From Promicromonospora iranensis (GTDB lineage: Bacteria > Actinomycetota > Actinomycetes > Actinomycetales > Cellulomonadaceae): a DNA stretch of 64,000 bases. Positions 8,727-18,320 of this stretch are shown here, one piece after another. Every line of letters starts with the position of its first letter. Position 1 is the first letter of the stretch. Made by a program: the position numbers and the translations under genes. Under the pieces are notes generated by a model. It was not told the origin of the DNA and ran no database searches. It worked only from the letters and a program-made list of their open reading frames with translations. The stretch covers positions 95,504 through 159,503 of the forward strand of contig NZ_JAJQQP010000014.1 in the NCBI RefSeq assembly GCF_028994805.1, given 5' to 3'.

Positions 8727-9581
8727 CGTGGGGATGCGGCGGGCCGAGCGGAGCCAGGCGATCAGCTCGGCCGCCGTTCCCGGCATCGGGAGCGGCGCCG
8801 TCAGCACCAGGGCGTCCGCCGGGCCCAGCACCGCGCGCCGCAGCTGCTCCCCCGTCAGGCCCACGGCACCCAGCAGCTCGATCTCGCGCTCGTTCACCCC
8901 CACCGGCGTCGGGCCGTTGCCCATGTCCGTGCCGTAGACGAGCGTGCCGCCCGCCGCGACGAACCGCCGCGCGTTGTCGAGCGCCAGCTCCAGACCGGCC
9001 CTCCGGCCCGGCCCGTCGTGGATCGCGAGCGTGGAGATCCAGGTCATGGGGGCCCCGCGGGCGATCAGCTCCGACGACAGCGACTCCGTCCAGGGCACGT
9101 GCACCAAGGTGTCCGCCCCCGCGTCGAGCGCACGCTCGGCCTGGCCCGCACCCTCGGCGTGCACGACCACCGGCAGCCCTGCCGCGTGCGCCTCGTCAGC
9201 CAGCGCCCGCAGGACGTCGTCGGGCAGCAGGACCATGCCCGCGTGCAGAGCCACCTTGACCGCGAAGCCGCCCCCGGCGACGACGTCCGCCACCGCCTCG
9301 GCGGCGGCCCGCGGCGAGGCGACGTGCCGCACGGCGGCGTCCGGCGCCCACGAGCGGCCGCTCGGGTACCCGCCGGGCGCGGTGTGGAACGGCCCGACGT
9401 ACCGCACCCGGACGCCCGACGGCGGCGTGGCCGCCCACCCGGTCGTCTCGCGCGGGTCCCAGCCCAGGTCGTGCACCTCGGTGACCGGGCCGTCGGCCAG
9501 GAGCGCCCGGTCGACAAGGCCCAGGTGCACGTGGCGGTCGACGACGCCCGGGAGCGTCACCTCCGGCACGCCGTCAGGCAC
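8718..9581 (-). CDS. Amidohydrolase-superfamily protein next to kynA
   Basis: A 287-residue TIM-barrel metal hydrolase. The first metal motif is HVH in [12 protein letters not shown], with further candidate ligands in VVVHAEG and TLVHVPW and a late YGTDMGNG strand that could supply the aspartate. Its start overlaps the kynA stop by eight bases, so the two are surely co-transcribed and probably coupled. Tryptophan breakdown needs N-formylkynurenine formamidase between kynA and kynU, and no classical kynB is visible; this gene is the obvious candidate, but that is inference from position. It could instead act on another cyclic amide or imidazolone-like compound. The C-terminus (Thr-Pro-Arg-stop) comes from the palindrome. 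Confidence 0.7.
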   Translation of the reverse strand: MPDGVPEVTLPGVVDRHVHLGLVDRALLADGPVTEVHDLGWDPRETTGWAATPPSGVRVRYVGPFHTAPGGYPSGRSWAPDAAVRHVASPRAAAEAVADVVAGGGFAVKVALHAGMVLLPDDVLRALADEAHAAGLPVVVHAEGAGQAERALDAGADTLVHVPWTESLSSELIARGAPMTWISTLAIHDGPGRRAGLELALDNARRFVAAGGTLVYGTDMGNGPTPVGVNEREIELLGAVGLTGEQLRRAVLGPADALVLTAPLPMPGTAAELIAWLRSARRIPTPR

Positions 9582-10434
9582 CGAGCGGGCCGTCGATCTC
9601 GGTGCGCACCGAGATGAGCTCGGGGAAGAACGTCAGGTCCAGGGCACGCTTGAGGAAGCCCACGCCGCTCGAGCCACCCGTGCCGGTCTTGAAGCCGATG
9701 GTGCGCTGCACGGTGCGCAGGTGGCGGAAGCGCCACAGCTGGAACGCATCCTCGATGTCGACCAGGTCCTCGCAGGCCTCGTACAGCTCCCAGTTGCCGT
9801 GCGGGTCCTCGTAGATCGTCTTGAAGACGGCGATCAGCTCCGGGTGCTCGGCCCAGGCCTGCGTCACGTCGCGGTCCAGGATCTCGGCCGGGACGGGATG
9901 TCCGCGCCGCGCCAGCAGGCGCAGGAACGCGTCGTACACGGTGGGCTCCGCCAGGAGCTGGGCCAGCTGCGCGTGCACCTCGGGCTTGTCGCGGAACACC
10001 TGCAGCATCCCGGCGTTCTTGTTGCCCAGCAAGAACTCCACGGCTCGGTACTGGTGCGACTGGAAGCCGGAGGACTGCCCCAGCGACCCCCGGAACTCCG
10101 CGTACTCGCTGGGCGTGAGCGTCGCCAGCACCGACCACTGCTCGGTGATGGTGCGCTGGATGTGCTTCACCCGGGCCAGCCCCTTGAGCGCCCGCGACAG
10201 GTCGTCGCCGTCGAGGAACCCGCGCACGGCACGCAGCTCGTGCACCACGAGCTTGAGCCACAGCTCGGTGGTCTGGTGCTGGATGATGAACAGCAGCTCG
10301 TCGTGGTGCGGCGGGTCGCTCATCGGGTGCTGCGCCGAGAGGAGCTCGTCGAGCCCCAGGTAGGAGCCGTAGTCCATCTCGTCGCGGAAGTCCGTGCGGA
10401 GGGAGGCCTCGATGGGTCGGGTGTTACCAGTCAC
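9574..10434 (-). CDS. kynA: Tryptophan 2,3-dioxygenase
   Basis: A 286-residue haem dioxygenase that opens the indole ring of L-tryptophan to N-formylkynurenine. Family motifs are clear: [12 protein letters not shown] near the N-terminus, [31 protein letters not shown], and [12 protein letters not shown] near the end. The frame is open to 10524, but GTG 10434 gives the normal family length and avoids a basic low-complexity extension; the start is not certain, as the AGAGG before it is very close. It is the first gene of a two-gene unit with the amidohydrolase. Confidence 0.92.
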   Translation of the reverse strand: MTGNTRPIEASLRTDFRDEMDYGSYLGLDELLSAQHPMSDPPHHDELLFIIQHQTTELWLKLVVHELRAVRGFLDGDDLSRALKGLARVKHIQRTITEQWSVLATLTPSEYAEFRGSLGQSSGFQSHQYRAVEFLLGNKNAGMLQVFRDKPEVHAQLAQLLAEPTVYDAFLRLLARRGHPVPAEILDRDVTQAWAEHPELIAVFKTIYEDPHGNWELYEACEDLVDIEDAFQLWRFRHLRTVQRTIGFKTGTGGSSGVGFLKRALDLTFFPELISVRTEIDGPLGA

Positions 10435-10527
10435 CTCTGGAGCGTAACCCCGCCCTGTTGGCTGTGAGCGCGACCGTTGCGACTGTCTGCCCGGTTGAGG
10501 CGCAATGATCACGCTCACGACCAAGGG

Positions 10528-11781
10528 TCAGGCTGCTCGGGCCTCGTCACCGTTCGGGTTCTCGAAAGCCTCCGCCATCAGTGCGATCTCCTCGGGCGGG
10601 AGCGACATGTCGTGCGCGATGCGCGTCCAGCCGGACGTCGCCGCCGCGACCTCGGCGAGCACCCGGCGCGCGTCGTCCTGCCGAAGGCCGTAGGAGTCCG
10701 CGGTGGCCAGCAGCTCCCGCACGTCCCGGTCGATGCGGCTCCCGCCGGGGCGCAGCGGCGTCGACTCGGCGACCGTGAACGGGTTGGGGTTCACGTCGAA
10801 CAGCGGAGAGAGCGACCAGCCGTCCGGACGGCGCAGGAAGCCGTGGTTCTTCATGTGGTCGTCCACGTTGCGCACGAGCAGCGTGAACGCGACGCGGCGG
10901 AACAGGTCGTGCCCGTCCGTGGCCGGCCGGCCCGAGTGGTCCGCCAGCGTCTCCGCGAGCGTCCGGTAGTCGATGACCTCGAAGAAGGCCTTCTGCGTGA
11001 GGCTGTCGGCGGACAGGAAGCCGATGCGTCCGCCGTCCGGCCGCCGGTCGAAGCGCCGCGTCAGCAGGATGGACCGTGCGGGGCCGATGCGGTGCAGGCG
11101 TGCCACGGGCACCTCGATGCCCGCGTCCGAGGCCAGCCGCAGCGTCAGGTACTCCCAGGCCTGGACGTCCCACCGGTCGCCGCTCTCGGGCAGCTTGGCC
11201 ATCCACAGGTCGCCGGCGCTGTCCTTCACCGTCACCTTGGGCCGCGCTCCGCCCATCGAGGTCCCGGCGGCGACCAGGAGCCGCACGTCGTGGTCGGTCT
11301 CCCGGTGCTGCGCGACGGCGTCCGCGGCGGCCGTCAGCGACGGCAGGTCCACCAGGTCGGGGACCTCCGCCCGCGGCGGGCCCATGAAGGTCCTGCCCTC
11401 GTCGAGCGAGAACCGCAGCGCCCCCAGGCGGGTCTCGTCCTGCACCCCGAGCAGGAAGTCCACCTCGGTGAGGGTCATGAAACCGCGGCCCTCGGCGCGA
11501 GCGGCACGCCGCTCCGCGTGGAACAGCAGGGTGCGGCCCCACTGGTCGGGCTGACAGTCCGCGAGGACGCCGAACAGGGGCCGGTCGCTGCCGGAGGGGA
11601 TGTTCCCCGGCGTCAGCGGCAGCTCCGGGCACAGGGCGTACGCGCGCGGGTCGCGCAGGTAGGCGGCGTCGTAGCGGAACGTGCAGCCCACCAGGGCACC
11701 GCCCCGGTTGAGGTGCATGTCGAGGTCACCGGCGCGCGCCTGACCCCCGCCCGGCAGCTCGACCTCGACGTGTATCGACAC
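10528..11781 (-). CDS. hipA: HipA-type serine/threonine kinase toxin
   Basis: A 417-residue protein of the HipA kinase family. The N-terminal part carries the GxLxFxxD-like region; the kinase core shows a Gly-rich SMGGARPK (about 174-182), an ATP-site Lys196 in WMAKLP, the catalytic-loop NVDDHMKNH (305-313, Asp308 the likely base) and the metal-binding DVNPNP (Asp329). All key positions are intact. In E. coli, HipA phosphorylates glutamyl-tRNA synthetase and causes dormancy; the target here is unknown. It follows hipB by 14 bases in one operon. Confidence 0.88.
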   Translation of the reverse strand: MSIHVEVELPGGGQARAGDLDMHLNRGGALVGCTFRYDAAYLRDPRAYALCPELPLTPGNIPSGSDRPLFGVLADCQPDQWGRTLLFHAERRAARAEGRGFMTLTEVDFLLGVQDETRLGALRFSLDEGRTFMGPPRAEVPDLVDLPSLTAAADAVAQHRETDHDVRLLVAAGTSMGGARPKVTVKDSAGDLWMAKLPESGDRWDVQAWEYLTLRLASDAGIEVPVARLHRIGPARSILLTRRFDRRPDGGRIGFLSADSLTQKAFFEVIDYRTLAETLADHSGRPATDGHDLFRRVAFTLLVRNVDDHMKNHGFLRRPDGWSLSPLFDVNPNPFTVAESTPLRPGGSRIDRDVRELLATADSYGLRQDDARRVLAEVAAATSGWTRIAHDMSLPPEEIALMAEAFENPNGDEARAA

Positions 11782-11795
11782 CGCGGCTCACCTTC

Positions 11796-12098
11796 TCAGC
11801 TCGGCACCCTGACGCGCTGCGGCAGGGCGCGTTCCGCGTGGAACCTGCCCATCTCGGTGGTCAGCGGGTCGGTGGCGCCGACGACGGCGTCCGCCACCCC
11901 GAGCACCCGCAGCACCGCGAACGTGTTCTCCAGGCTCACCGTTCCGGTGCCCGTCTCGATCGCGCGGAGCGTGGTGCGGGTGATGCCCGCACGGTCGGCG
12001 ACGAGCTGGGCCGTGAGACCGTGGATCTTGCGCCAGGCACGGACGTGGTCGCCGAGTGTGGCGAGGTCACGCCGGGTCCGGAGGGAAGTTCTGGCCAT
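11796..12098 (-). CDS. hipB: HipB-type antitoxin, XRE-family repressor
   Basis: A 100-residue protein with one helix-turn-helix of the XRE/Cro type (LTAQLVADRAGITRTTLRAIE, about residues 28-48). It stands directly upstream of hipA with a strong ribosome site (aaaggag). HipB proteins bind and neutralise HipA and repress the operon. A long palindrome 41 bases upstream is the expected operator. The C-terminal tail ends in a basic RVRVPS segment. Confidence 0.85.
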   Translation of the reverse strand: MARTSLRTRRDLATLGDHVRAWRKIHGLTAQLVADRAGITRTTLRAIETGTGTVSLENTFAVLRVLGVADAVVGATDPLTTEMGRFHAERALPQRVRVPS

Positions 12099-12130
12099 GA
12101 CTGCTCCTTTCGGTCACCAGGCTAGCCGAC

Positions 12131-12174
12131 GGACCGCGTAATGGTCACTAGGGTGACCGTTATTCGCGCGGTCC
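12131..12174. promoter_or_regulatory. Probable hipBA operator
   Basis: Inner arms 12139-12148 (TAATGGTCAC) and 12153-12162 (GTGACCGTTA) pair at 9 of 10 positions around a TAGG spacer. An outer pair, 12131-12138 (ggaccgcg) and 12167-12174 (cgcggtcc), is perfect. The element lies just upstream of hipB, where autorepression by HipB would act. Assignment rests on symmetry and position. Confidence 0.65.
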
Positions 12175-12210
12175 CGGCGAGTGGACCCACCGACAGGACC
12201 GGACACGGCA

Positions 12211-12244
12211 GAACGGGCCGCCCCACCATGGGGGCGGCCCGTTC
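12211..12244. terminator. Intrinsic terminator after the solute-binding protein
   Basis: A perfect 14-bp stem (12211-12224 with 12231-12244, loop accatg) lies 21 bases past the stop of the minus-strand solute-binding protein gene. It also separates that gene from the hipBA control region. Confidence 0.7.
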
Positions 12245-12265
12245 TGCAGGACGTTCAGCGGTGCG

Positions 12266-13180
12266 CTACGGCTGCTGGTTGTTGACCGTGGCCGTCGCCA
12301 GAGCACCCTCGGAGAGGTCGTGCTTCTCGAGGATCTGGGCGTACGTACCGTCGTCGATGATGCTCTGCAGCGCCGCCTGATACGCCCCGACCAGCTGGAC
12401 GTCACCCTTGAGGAACCGGAAGCCGAGCGGCGTCGGGTTGATGATCTCGGTGTTGCCGACCTCGAAGACGTCACCGGAGCCGATCTGCTTCGCGTTGTAC
12501 GCGCCGGTGGACCACTGCGTGAGCTCGGCGTCGGCCTTGCCGGCCTGGACCTGGGCGAGCGCGTCGGCGTCGGTCTCGAACTCGACGATCTTGACCGGCT
12601 TCGCCCGGCAGTCACCCGCGTTGAGCCCGGTGAGCGCCTCCGCCTGCGTGGTCTCGACGAGCACGGCCACCGTGCGGCCGCACAGGTCAGTGAGCTTCGT
12701 GATGCCCTCGGGGTTGCCGGCCGGGACCATGATGGCGTCGCTGTCGTTGTAGTAGTCGACGAAGTCGGAGTCGGCTCGGCGCTCGGCCGTGTCCGACATG
12801 GCCGCGGCGACGATGTCGACGTTGCTCGCGTACAGCTCGTCGACGAGCGAGTCCCACGGCATGTCGTGGAACGTGTACTTCAGGCCCAGCCGGTCCGAGG
12901 CAGCGTCGAACAGGTCGATCTCGAACCCGACGATGCGCCCGGCCTCGTTGGTGTACTCGAAGGGCGGGTAGCCCGACTCCGTACCGACCGTGATGCGCGT
13001 GGACTCCGCCAGCAGCTCACCCGGCAGCATCGCGCGCAGCTGCGGATCGACCTCGACCGTCTGCTCAGCGGCTTCCGCCGACTCGTCCGAGCTGGTCGAG
13101 CAGCCGGTCATCAGTGCCCCGAGCGCGGTGGTGACCGCGATAGAGCCAATGACCGCAAGCGCGCGGTGTCCGAGAGCCAT
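12266..13180 (-). CDS. Amino-acid-type ABC transporter substrate-binding lipoprotein
   Basis: A 304-residue lipoprotein of the family 3 solute-binding type. The start at ATG 13180 has a GGAGGA ribosome site and is followed by a signal peptide with lipobox LMTGC. The mature part has the usual TESGYPPFEY, GFEIDLFDAASDRLG and NVDIVAAAMSDTAER elements, which mark polar amino-acid binders. No permease or ATPase gene is next to it, so it must share a membrane complex encoded elsewhere, or act as a sensor. The ligand cannot be predicted. Confidence 0.85.
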   Translation of the reverse strand: MALGHRALAVIGSIAVTTALGALMTGCSTSSDESAEAAEQTVEVDPQLRAMLPGELLAESTRITVGTESGYPPFEYTNEAGRIVGFEIDLFDAASDRLGLKYTFHDMPWDSLVDELYASNVDIVAAAMSDTAERRADSDFVDYYNDSDAIMVPAGNPEGITKLTDLCGRTVAVLVETTQAEALTGLNAGDCRAKPVKIVEFETDADALAQVQAGKADAELTQWSTGAYNAKQIGSGDVFEVGNTEIINPTPLGFRFLKGDVQLVGAYQAALQSIIDDGTYAQILEKHDLSEGALATATVNNQQP

Positions 13181-13231
13181 GCGGGGTCCTCCACACAAAA
13201 AAGACATGATGAGCGAGTTACGCGGGTGGAG

Positions 13232-13260
13232 CCTATACGGTCCTGGCGGATTACTGTGAA
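13232..13260 (-). promoter_or_regulatory. Probable promoter of the solute-binding protein gene
   Basis: On the minus strand, TTCACA (13255-13260) and TATAGG (13232-13237) are spaced by 17 bases, about 50 bases before the start. Found by consensus similarity. Confidence 0.45.
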
Positions 13261-13300
13261 TCCGAGTTTCACCTACGCCCACGGGCCGTGACACCGGGGC

Positions 13301-16300
13301 TCAAGCGCTGGTGCCGACCTTAGCCGCAGCCCCCACGTCCGCCAGAATCACCGCATCAATGAGACCCCGCGCCCACTCCAGCACCTCGGTACCCCGCAGC
13401 GGTCGGCCACCGATCCGCGCGGTCGTCGGGAACGGGACGAGGATCGCCCGGATGGCCGGCTTGAGCACCGTCCCGGGGTAGAGCCGCTTGAGTCGCAGCT
13501 GCGCCGACTCGGGCAGGTTCACGGGCGCGAACCGGACGTACTTGCCCTGTGCGGTGATGTCCGTGAGCCCCGCCTGGCGGGCGTGGTTCCGGAAGCTCGC
13601 GACGTCGAACAGGGCGCCCGCGACGTCGGGCAGGGCGCCGTAGCGGTCGGTGAGCTCGGCGCGTACCTCGTCGAGGGCCGCGGCGTCGTGGGCCGTGGCG
13701 ATCTTCTTGTACGCCTCCAGCCGCAGCCGCTCCGTGGCGATGTACGCCTCCGGCAGGTGGGCGTCGACGGGCAGCTCGATGGTGACCTCGGGCGCCTCTT
13801 CCTCGGCGTCGCCGCGGAAGGCGGAGACCGCCTCGCCCACCATGCGCACGTAGAGGTCGAACCCGACGCCGGCGATGTGCCCGGACTGCTCGCCGCCGAG
13901 CAGGTTGCCCGCCCCGCGGATCTCGAGGTCCTTCATGGCGATCTGCATGCCGGCGCCCAGGTCGGTGTGCGCGGCCATGGTGGCGAGCCGGTCGTGCGCC
14001 GTCTCGGTGAGCGGCTTCTCCGGCGGGTAGAGGAAGTACGCGTAGGCGCGCTCGCGCCCGCGGCCCACCCGACCGCGGAGCTGGTGCAGCTGGGACAGGC
14101 CCAGCATGTCGGAACGCTCCAGGATCAGGGTGTTGGCATTGGAGATGTCCAGGCCGGTCTCGATGATCGTGGTGCACACCAGGACGTCGAGCTCCTTCTC
14201 CCAGAAGGCGCGGATGACCTGGTCGAGCTGGTGCTCGCTCATCTTGCCGTGGGCGACGCCGACACGGGCCTCCGGCACCAGCTCGTTCAGTCGTGAGGCG
14301 GTGCGCTGGATGGTCTCCACCTTGTTGTGCACGTAGAAGACCTGCCCCTCGCGGAGCAGCTCGCGCCGCAGGGCGGCGGCGATCTGCTTCTCCTCGAAGG
14401 CGCCCACGTAGGTGAGCACGGGGTGGCGCTCCTCCGGGGGCGTGGCCAGCGTGGACATCTCACGGATGCCGGTCACCGCCATCTCCAGCGTGCGCGGGAT
14501 CGGGGTCGCGGACATGGCCAGCACGTCCACGTTGGTGCGCAGCTGCTTGAGCGTCTCCTTGTGCTCGACGCCGAAGCGCTGCTCCTCGTCGACGACCACC
14601 AGGCCCAGGTCCTTGAACACCACGGAACCGGTGATGAGACGGTGGGTACCGATGACGACGTCGACGCTGCCGTCCTTGAGACCGGCGAGCGTCTCCTCCG
14701 ACTCCTTCGCCGACTGGAACCGGCTCAGCGCCCGCACGTTGACGGGGAACCCGGTGTACCGCTCGGAGAACGTCTCGAAGTGCTGCTGCACCAGGAGCGT
14801 GGTGGGGACCAGGATGGCGACCTGCTTGCCGTCCTGCACCGCCTTGAACGCTGCCCGGATCGCGATCTCCGTCTTGCCGTACCCGACATCGCCGCACACC
14901 AGGCGGTCCATCGGCACGGACTTCTCCATGTCGGCCTTGACCTCGTCGATCGTCGCCAGCTGGTCCGGGGTCTCGACGTAGGCGAAGGCGTCCTCGAGCT
15001 CGCGCTGCCACGGGGTGTCGGGGCCGTAGGCGTGGCCCTGCGTCGCCATGCGCGCGCTGTACAGCCGGATCAGCTCGCTCGCGATCTCCTTGACGTGCTT
15101 GCGCGCCTTGGCCTTGGTGTTCTTCCAGTCGGCGCCGCCCATCTTGGACAGCGATGGCGACTCCCCGCCGGTGTACTTGGTGACCTGGTCGAGCTGGTCG
15201 GTGGGGACGAACAGCCGGTCGCCCGGCTGGCCGCGCTTGCTGCTCGCGTACTCGATCACGAGGTACTCGCGGGTGGCCCGGTTGCCGCCGGTGCCCATGG
15301 TGCGCTGCGCCATCTCGACGAACCGGCCCACACCGTGCTGCTCGTGCACCACGAAGTCGCCGGCCTTGAGCTGGAGCGGGTCCACCACGTTGCGCCGTCG
15401 GCTGGGCATCTTGCGCATGTCGCGTGTGCCGGAGCCCGCACGCCCGGTCAGGTCCTGCTCGGAGAAGACCGCGAGCCGCAGGTCGGGCGCCACGAACCCC
15501 TTACCCGCACCGCCCGCGACGACGTGGACGACGCCGGGCTCCGGCTCGTCGTCGAGCGACACGGCCAGCCGGGCAGCGGTACCCGCCTCGGACAGCTGCT
15601 CGGTCATGCGCTTGGCGGGACCGTGCCCCTCCGTGGTCAGCACGAGGCGCCAGCTCGCGACCTGCAGACCGCGCACGTCGTCGAGGGCGCGCGCGAGGTC
15701 TCCGCGGTACGACTCGACGTCCCGGGCGCTGATCGTGAACACGGTCTCGCCCGCCCCGCCGGGCTCGTCGTCACCGGCCGGTCCCAGCTCGATGTCCTGC
15801 GTGAACGACGAGAGCGTCCACCAGCCCAGGCCGCGCCGGGCCGCCACCTCACGCACCTCGGCGAACGTCGCGAAGGACGCGGCGGACAGGTCGATCGGTG
15901 CCGCGCCGCCGGCCACCGCCCCCGTCCAGGCGGCGGCGAGGAACTCCTCGGTGGTCGCCACCAGGTCGTGGGCGCGGCGGCGCACGCGCTCGGGCTCGTT
16001 GACCACGAGCAGCGCGTCGTCGGGCACCAGCTCCAGGACCGAGATCATGCGGTCCACCAGGACGGGCGCCAGCGACTCCATGCCCTCGACGGCGACACCG
16101 GCGGCCAGCTTGTCGAGCATCTCGACGGCGCCCGGCAGGGTCTCGACGAGCTCCGCTGCGCGTGCCCGGACGGCGTCGTCCAGCAGGATCTCGCGGCAGG
16201 GCGGCGCCCAGAGCCCGCGCTCGGCGATCTCCAGGCTGCGCTGGTCGGCCACGGCGAACCAGCGGATCTCCGTGACCTCGTCGCCCCAGAACTCGCACCG

Positions 16301-16900
16301 CAGCGGGTGGTCCTCCGTGGGCGGGAAGATGTCGAGGATGCCACCGCGGACCGCGTACTCGCCGCGCCGCTCCACCATGTCGACGCGGGTGTAGGCGGCT
16401 GCGGTGAGGCGCTCGGCGACGTCGGTCAGGTCGGCCGTGGCGCCGATGTCGAGCTGGACCGGCTCGAGCTCCCCCAGGCCCTCGACCACCGGCTGCAGCA
16501 GTGCCCGGACCGGCATCACCAGGACCCGGATCTCGGCCGCCTGCCCGTGCCCCTCCGCCGGGTGGGCCAGGCGGCGGAACACCGCGAGGCGCTTGGCCAC
16601 GGTGTCCGCGCGCGGGCTGAGCCGCTCGTGCGGCAGCGTCTCCCAGGCGGGGAGCACCGCGACGTCGTCGGCACGGCCCTCCGGGAGGTACCCGCGCAGG
16701 CTCGCGGCCAGGTCGTCGGCCTCACGACCGGTCGCGGTGACCACCACGAGCGGACGCTTCTCGGACGCCGCGACCAGCAGGGGCGGGCGCACGCCTGCGG
16801 GGCCCACCACATCGGCGAAGCCACGCGCACGCACGTGCTCCACCGCGGCAGCAGCGCCAGGATCACGCAGGAGGGTAGGAAGCAGGCCGGTGAGGTTCAT
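13301..16900 (-). CDS. mfd: Transcription-repair coupling factor
   Basis: A 1,199-residue Mfd protein that removes RNA polymerase stalled at DNA damage and recruits UvrA. It shows the UvrB-like N-terminal modules, an RNA-polymerase-interacting CarD-like domain (VVHEQHGVGRF near 515), a Walker A GDVGYGKTE near 670, the helicase DEEQ box near 770, the SATPIPRTLEM motif, and a C-terminal TRCF domain. Start ATG 16900 is chosen because the family N-terminus (NLTGLLPTLL) begins there; the open frame upstream is low-complexity. Its nearness to glmU, prs, rplY and pth matches the mycobacterial order. Confidence 0.95.
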   Translation of the reverse strand: MNLTGLLPTLLRDPGAAAAVEHVRARGFADVVGPAGVRPPLLVAASEKRPLVVVTATGREADDLAASLRGYLPEGRADDVAVLPAWETLPHERLSPRADTVAKRLAVFRRLAHPAEGHGQAAEIRVLVMPVRALLQPVVEGLGELEPVQLDIGATADLTDVAERLTAAAYTRVDMVERRGEYAVRGGILDIFPPTEDHPLRCEFWGDEVTEIRWFAVADQRSLEIAERGLWAPPCREILLDDAVRARAAELVETLPGAVEMLDKLAAGVAVEGMESLAPVLVDRMISVLELVPDDALLVVNEPERVRRRAHDLVATTEEFLAAAWTGAVAGGAAPIDLSAASFATFAEVREVAARRGLGWWTLSSFTQDIELGPAGDDEPGGAGETVFTISARDVESYRGDLARALDDVRGLQVASWRLVLTTEGHGPAKRMTEQLSEAGTAARLAVSLDDEPEPGVVHVVAGGAGKGFVAPDLRLAVFSEQDLTGRAGSGTRDMRKMPSRRRNVVDPLQLKAGDFVVHEQHGVGRFVEMAQRTMGTGGNRATREYLVIEYASSKRGQPGDRLFVPTDQLDQVTKYTGGESPSLSKMGGADWKNTKAKARKHVKEIASELIRLYSARMATQGHAYGPDTPWQRELEDAFAYVETPDQLATIDEVKADMEKSVPMDRLVCGDVGYGKTEIAIRAAFKAVQDGKQVAILVPTTLLVQQHFETFSERYTGFPVNVRALSRFQSAKESEETLAGLKDGSVDVVIGTHRLITGSVVFKDLGLVVVDEEQRFGVEHKETLKQLRTNVDVLAMSATPIPRTLEMAVTGIREMSTLATPPEERHPVLTYVGAFEEKQIAAALRRELLREGQVFYVHNKVETIQRTASRLNELVPEARVGVAHGKMSEHQLDQVIRAFWEKELDVLVCTTIIETGLDISNANTLILERSDMLGLSQLHQLRGRVGRGRERAYAYFLYPPEKPLTETAHDRLATMAAHTDLGAGMQIAMKDLEIRGAGNLLGGEQSGHIAGVGFDLYVRMVGEAVSAFRGDAEEEAPEVTIELPVDAHLPEAYIATERLRLEAYKKIATAHDAAALDEVRAELTDRYGALPDVAGALFDVASFRNHARQAGLTDITAQGKYVRFAPVNLPESAQLRLKRLYPGTVLKPAIRAILVPFPTTARIGGRPLRGTEVLEWARGLIDAVILADVGAAAKVGTSA

Positions 16901-17104
16901 GGGTTCTGTCCTTCGAGGGCGCACGACGACGGGCCCACCACGAGGGCGACCGGGTGCGGCCGACGGGGTGAGGGGCTGATCCCAGGCTACTCCCGACCAC
17001 CGACACCGCCGTCCGGCACGGTGTGGAGCACGGTGTCGAACAGGGCGTCCGACGTCGCGGCCGGCACTGCCCTTCGAACGGCTCTGCACGTACGATGACC
17101 CGCG

Positions 17105-18253
17105 ATGTTCACCCCCTCCGGGTCCCCACGGCACGCAGGCGCGCCGAAGCCGGGACGAGACGCCGCCGTCGGGCCGCGCACGCCTGGCCGCCTCGCCTGG
17201 CCGGACGCCGCCCGCGGCCTCGCCATCGGTCTCGTGGTGCTGTACCACGCGACCAACTGGACCTGGTCCACCGGGTACGAGGTGAGCGTGCTGCGGGAGG
17301 TCAACGAGACCCTTCGCAGCCTGCGCATGCCGCTGTTCTTCGCGGTCGCCGGCATGTTCGCCGGAAAGTGGATGACGGTGCCGTGGTCGCGGCTGGCCCG
17401 CGGCAAGCTGCTCTTCTTCGCGTGGGTGTTCGTGCTGTGGGAGCCGATCTCCCTGGTGGTCCGCCTGCTCACCGGCTACTACCAGGTGGCTGACGCCGAC
17501 TGGGGCACCCTGGGCCACGACCTCGCCTGGTCGCTCCTGGTCCCCCGCTCGGAGCTGTGGTTCGTCTGGACGCTTGCGGCGTTCTTCGTGATCGCGCGGG
17601 CGCTGCGCCGTATCCCGGCACCCGTGCAGCTCGTGCTCGCCGCCTGCGTGAGCGGGTGGGCGCTCGCCGGCTGGGAGCCGGAGAGCATCGCGTGGCGCGG
17701 CACCGCACAGTTCGTGCTGTTCTTCCTGGGCGGGCTGCACCTGCGGCCGCTGCTCGAACGGTTCGCCCGGCGAGTCACCTGGCTCTGGGCGGTGGGCGCC
17801 GTCGTCGTCTGGCTCGGGATCCAGATGGCGGTGCGCGAGCTCGGTCTCGCCGGCGTCCCCGGGCTCTACCTGCTGGCGAACATCGCGGGCGTGCCGGCCG
17901 GGGTGGCGGTGAGTGTGCTGGCCTCCCGGGTGCCCGGGGTCGGGTATCTACCCAGGTCGCTCGGGTTGCAGTGGCTCGGAGCGCGGACACTGCCCGTGTT
18001 CGTGACGCACACGTCGGTGGTGCTCGGGCTCCTGTGCCTGCTCTATCGCAACGCCGTCTGGATCCCCGCCCCGCAGTCGCAGTGGCTGCCGGTCATCCTC
18101 TGGGTGGCGGCGATCACCGTCGGGCTGGGGCTGGGCGCCCTCGCGCCCCGGATCGGCGCACGCTGGCTGTTCGCCCCACCGAGGGGGCTGTCGGGCTCCA
18201 CGGATGGTGTGCGGCATCCAGGGAACGCGGCGTCGAAGCCGGGGGAACGGTGA
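17105..18253 (+). CDS. Acyltransferase 3-family membrane protein
   Basis: A 382-residue integral membrane protein. It opens with the family signature ARGLAIGLVVLYHATNWTW and has about ten hydrophobic segments spread to residue 360. Proteins of this family O-acylate surface glycans, peptidoglycan or antibiotics; the substrate cannot be told. It is divergent from mfd, with a 204-base gap that holds no other visible gene. A conserved His in the first helix (LYHAT) fits the family's catalytic residue. The C-terminus is a short cytoplasmic tail. Confidence 0.75.
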   Translation: MFTPSGSPRHAGAPKPGRDAAVGPRTPGRLAWPDAARGLAIGLVVLYHATNWTWSTGYEVSVLREVNETLRSLRMPLFFAVAGMFAGKWMTVPWSRLARGKLLFFAWVFVLWEPISLVVRLLTGYYQVADADWGTLGHDLAWSLLVPRSELWFVWTLAAFFVIARALRRIPAPVQLVLAACVSGWALAGWEPESIAWRGTAQFVLFFLGGLHLRPLLERFARRVTWLWAVGAVVVWLGIQMAVRELGLAGVPGLYLLANIAGVPAGVAVSVLASRVPGVGYLPRSLGLQWLGARTLPVFVTHTSVVLGLLCLLYRNAVWIPAPQSQWLPVILWVAAITVGLGLGALAPRIGARWLFAPPRGLSGSTDGVRHPGNAASKPGER

Positions 18254-18320
18254 CCGACCTGGTAGCCGGGGACCCGAGCCGGACCACGAGGGGCGGGCTG
18301 AGCGACGACCGCAGCGCCCG

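Noticed and set aside
14327..17098. 923-codon plus-strand frame across mfd
   Set aside because: It is the antisense shadow of mfd in high-GC DNA, rich in His, Arg, Gly and Val with no family motifs.
13301..17740. Extension of the mfd frame upstream to 17740
   Set aside because: The extra 280 residues are low-complexity and overlap the divergent acyltransferase gene; the family N-terminus begins at 16900.
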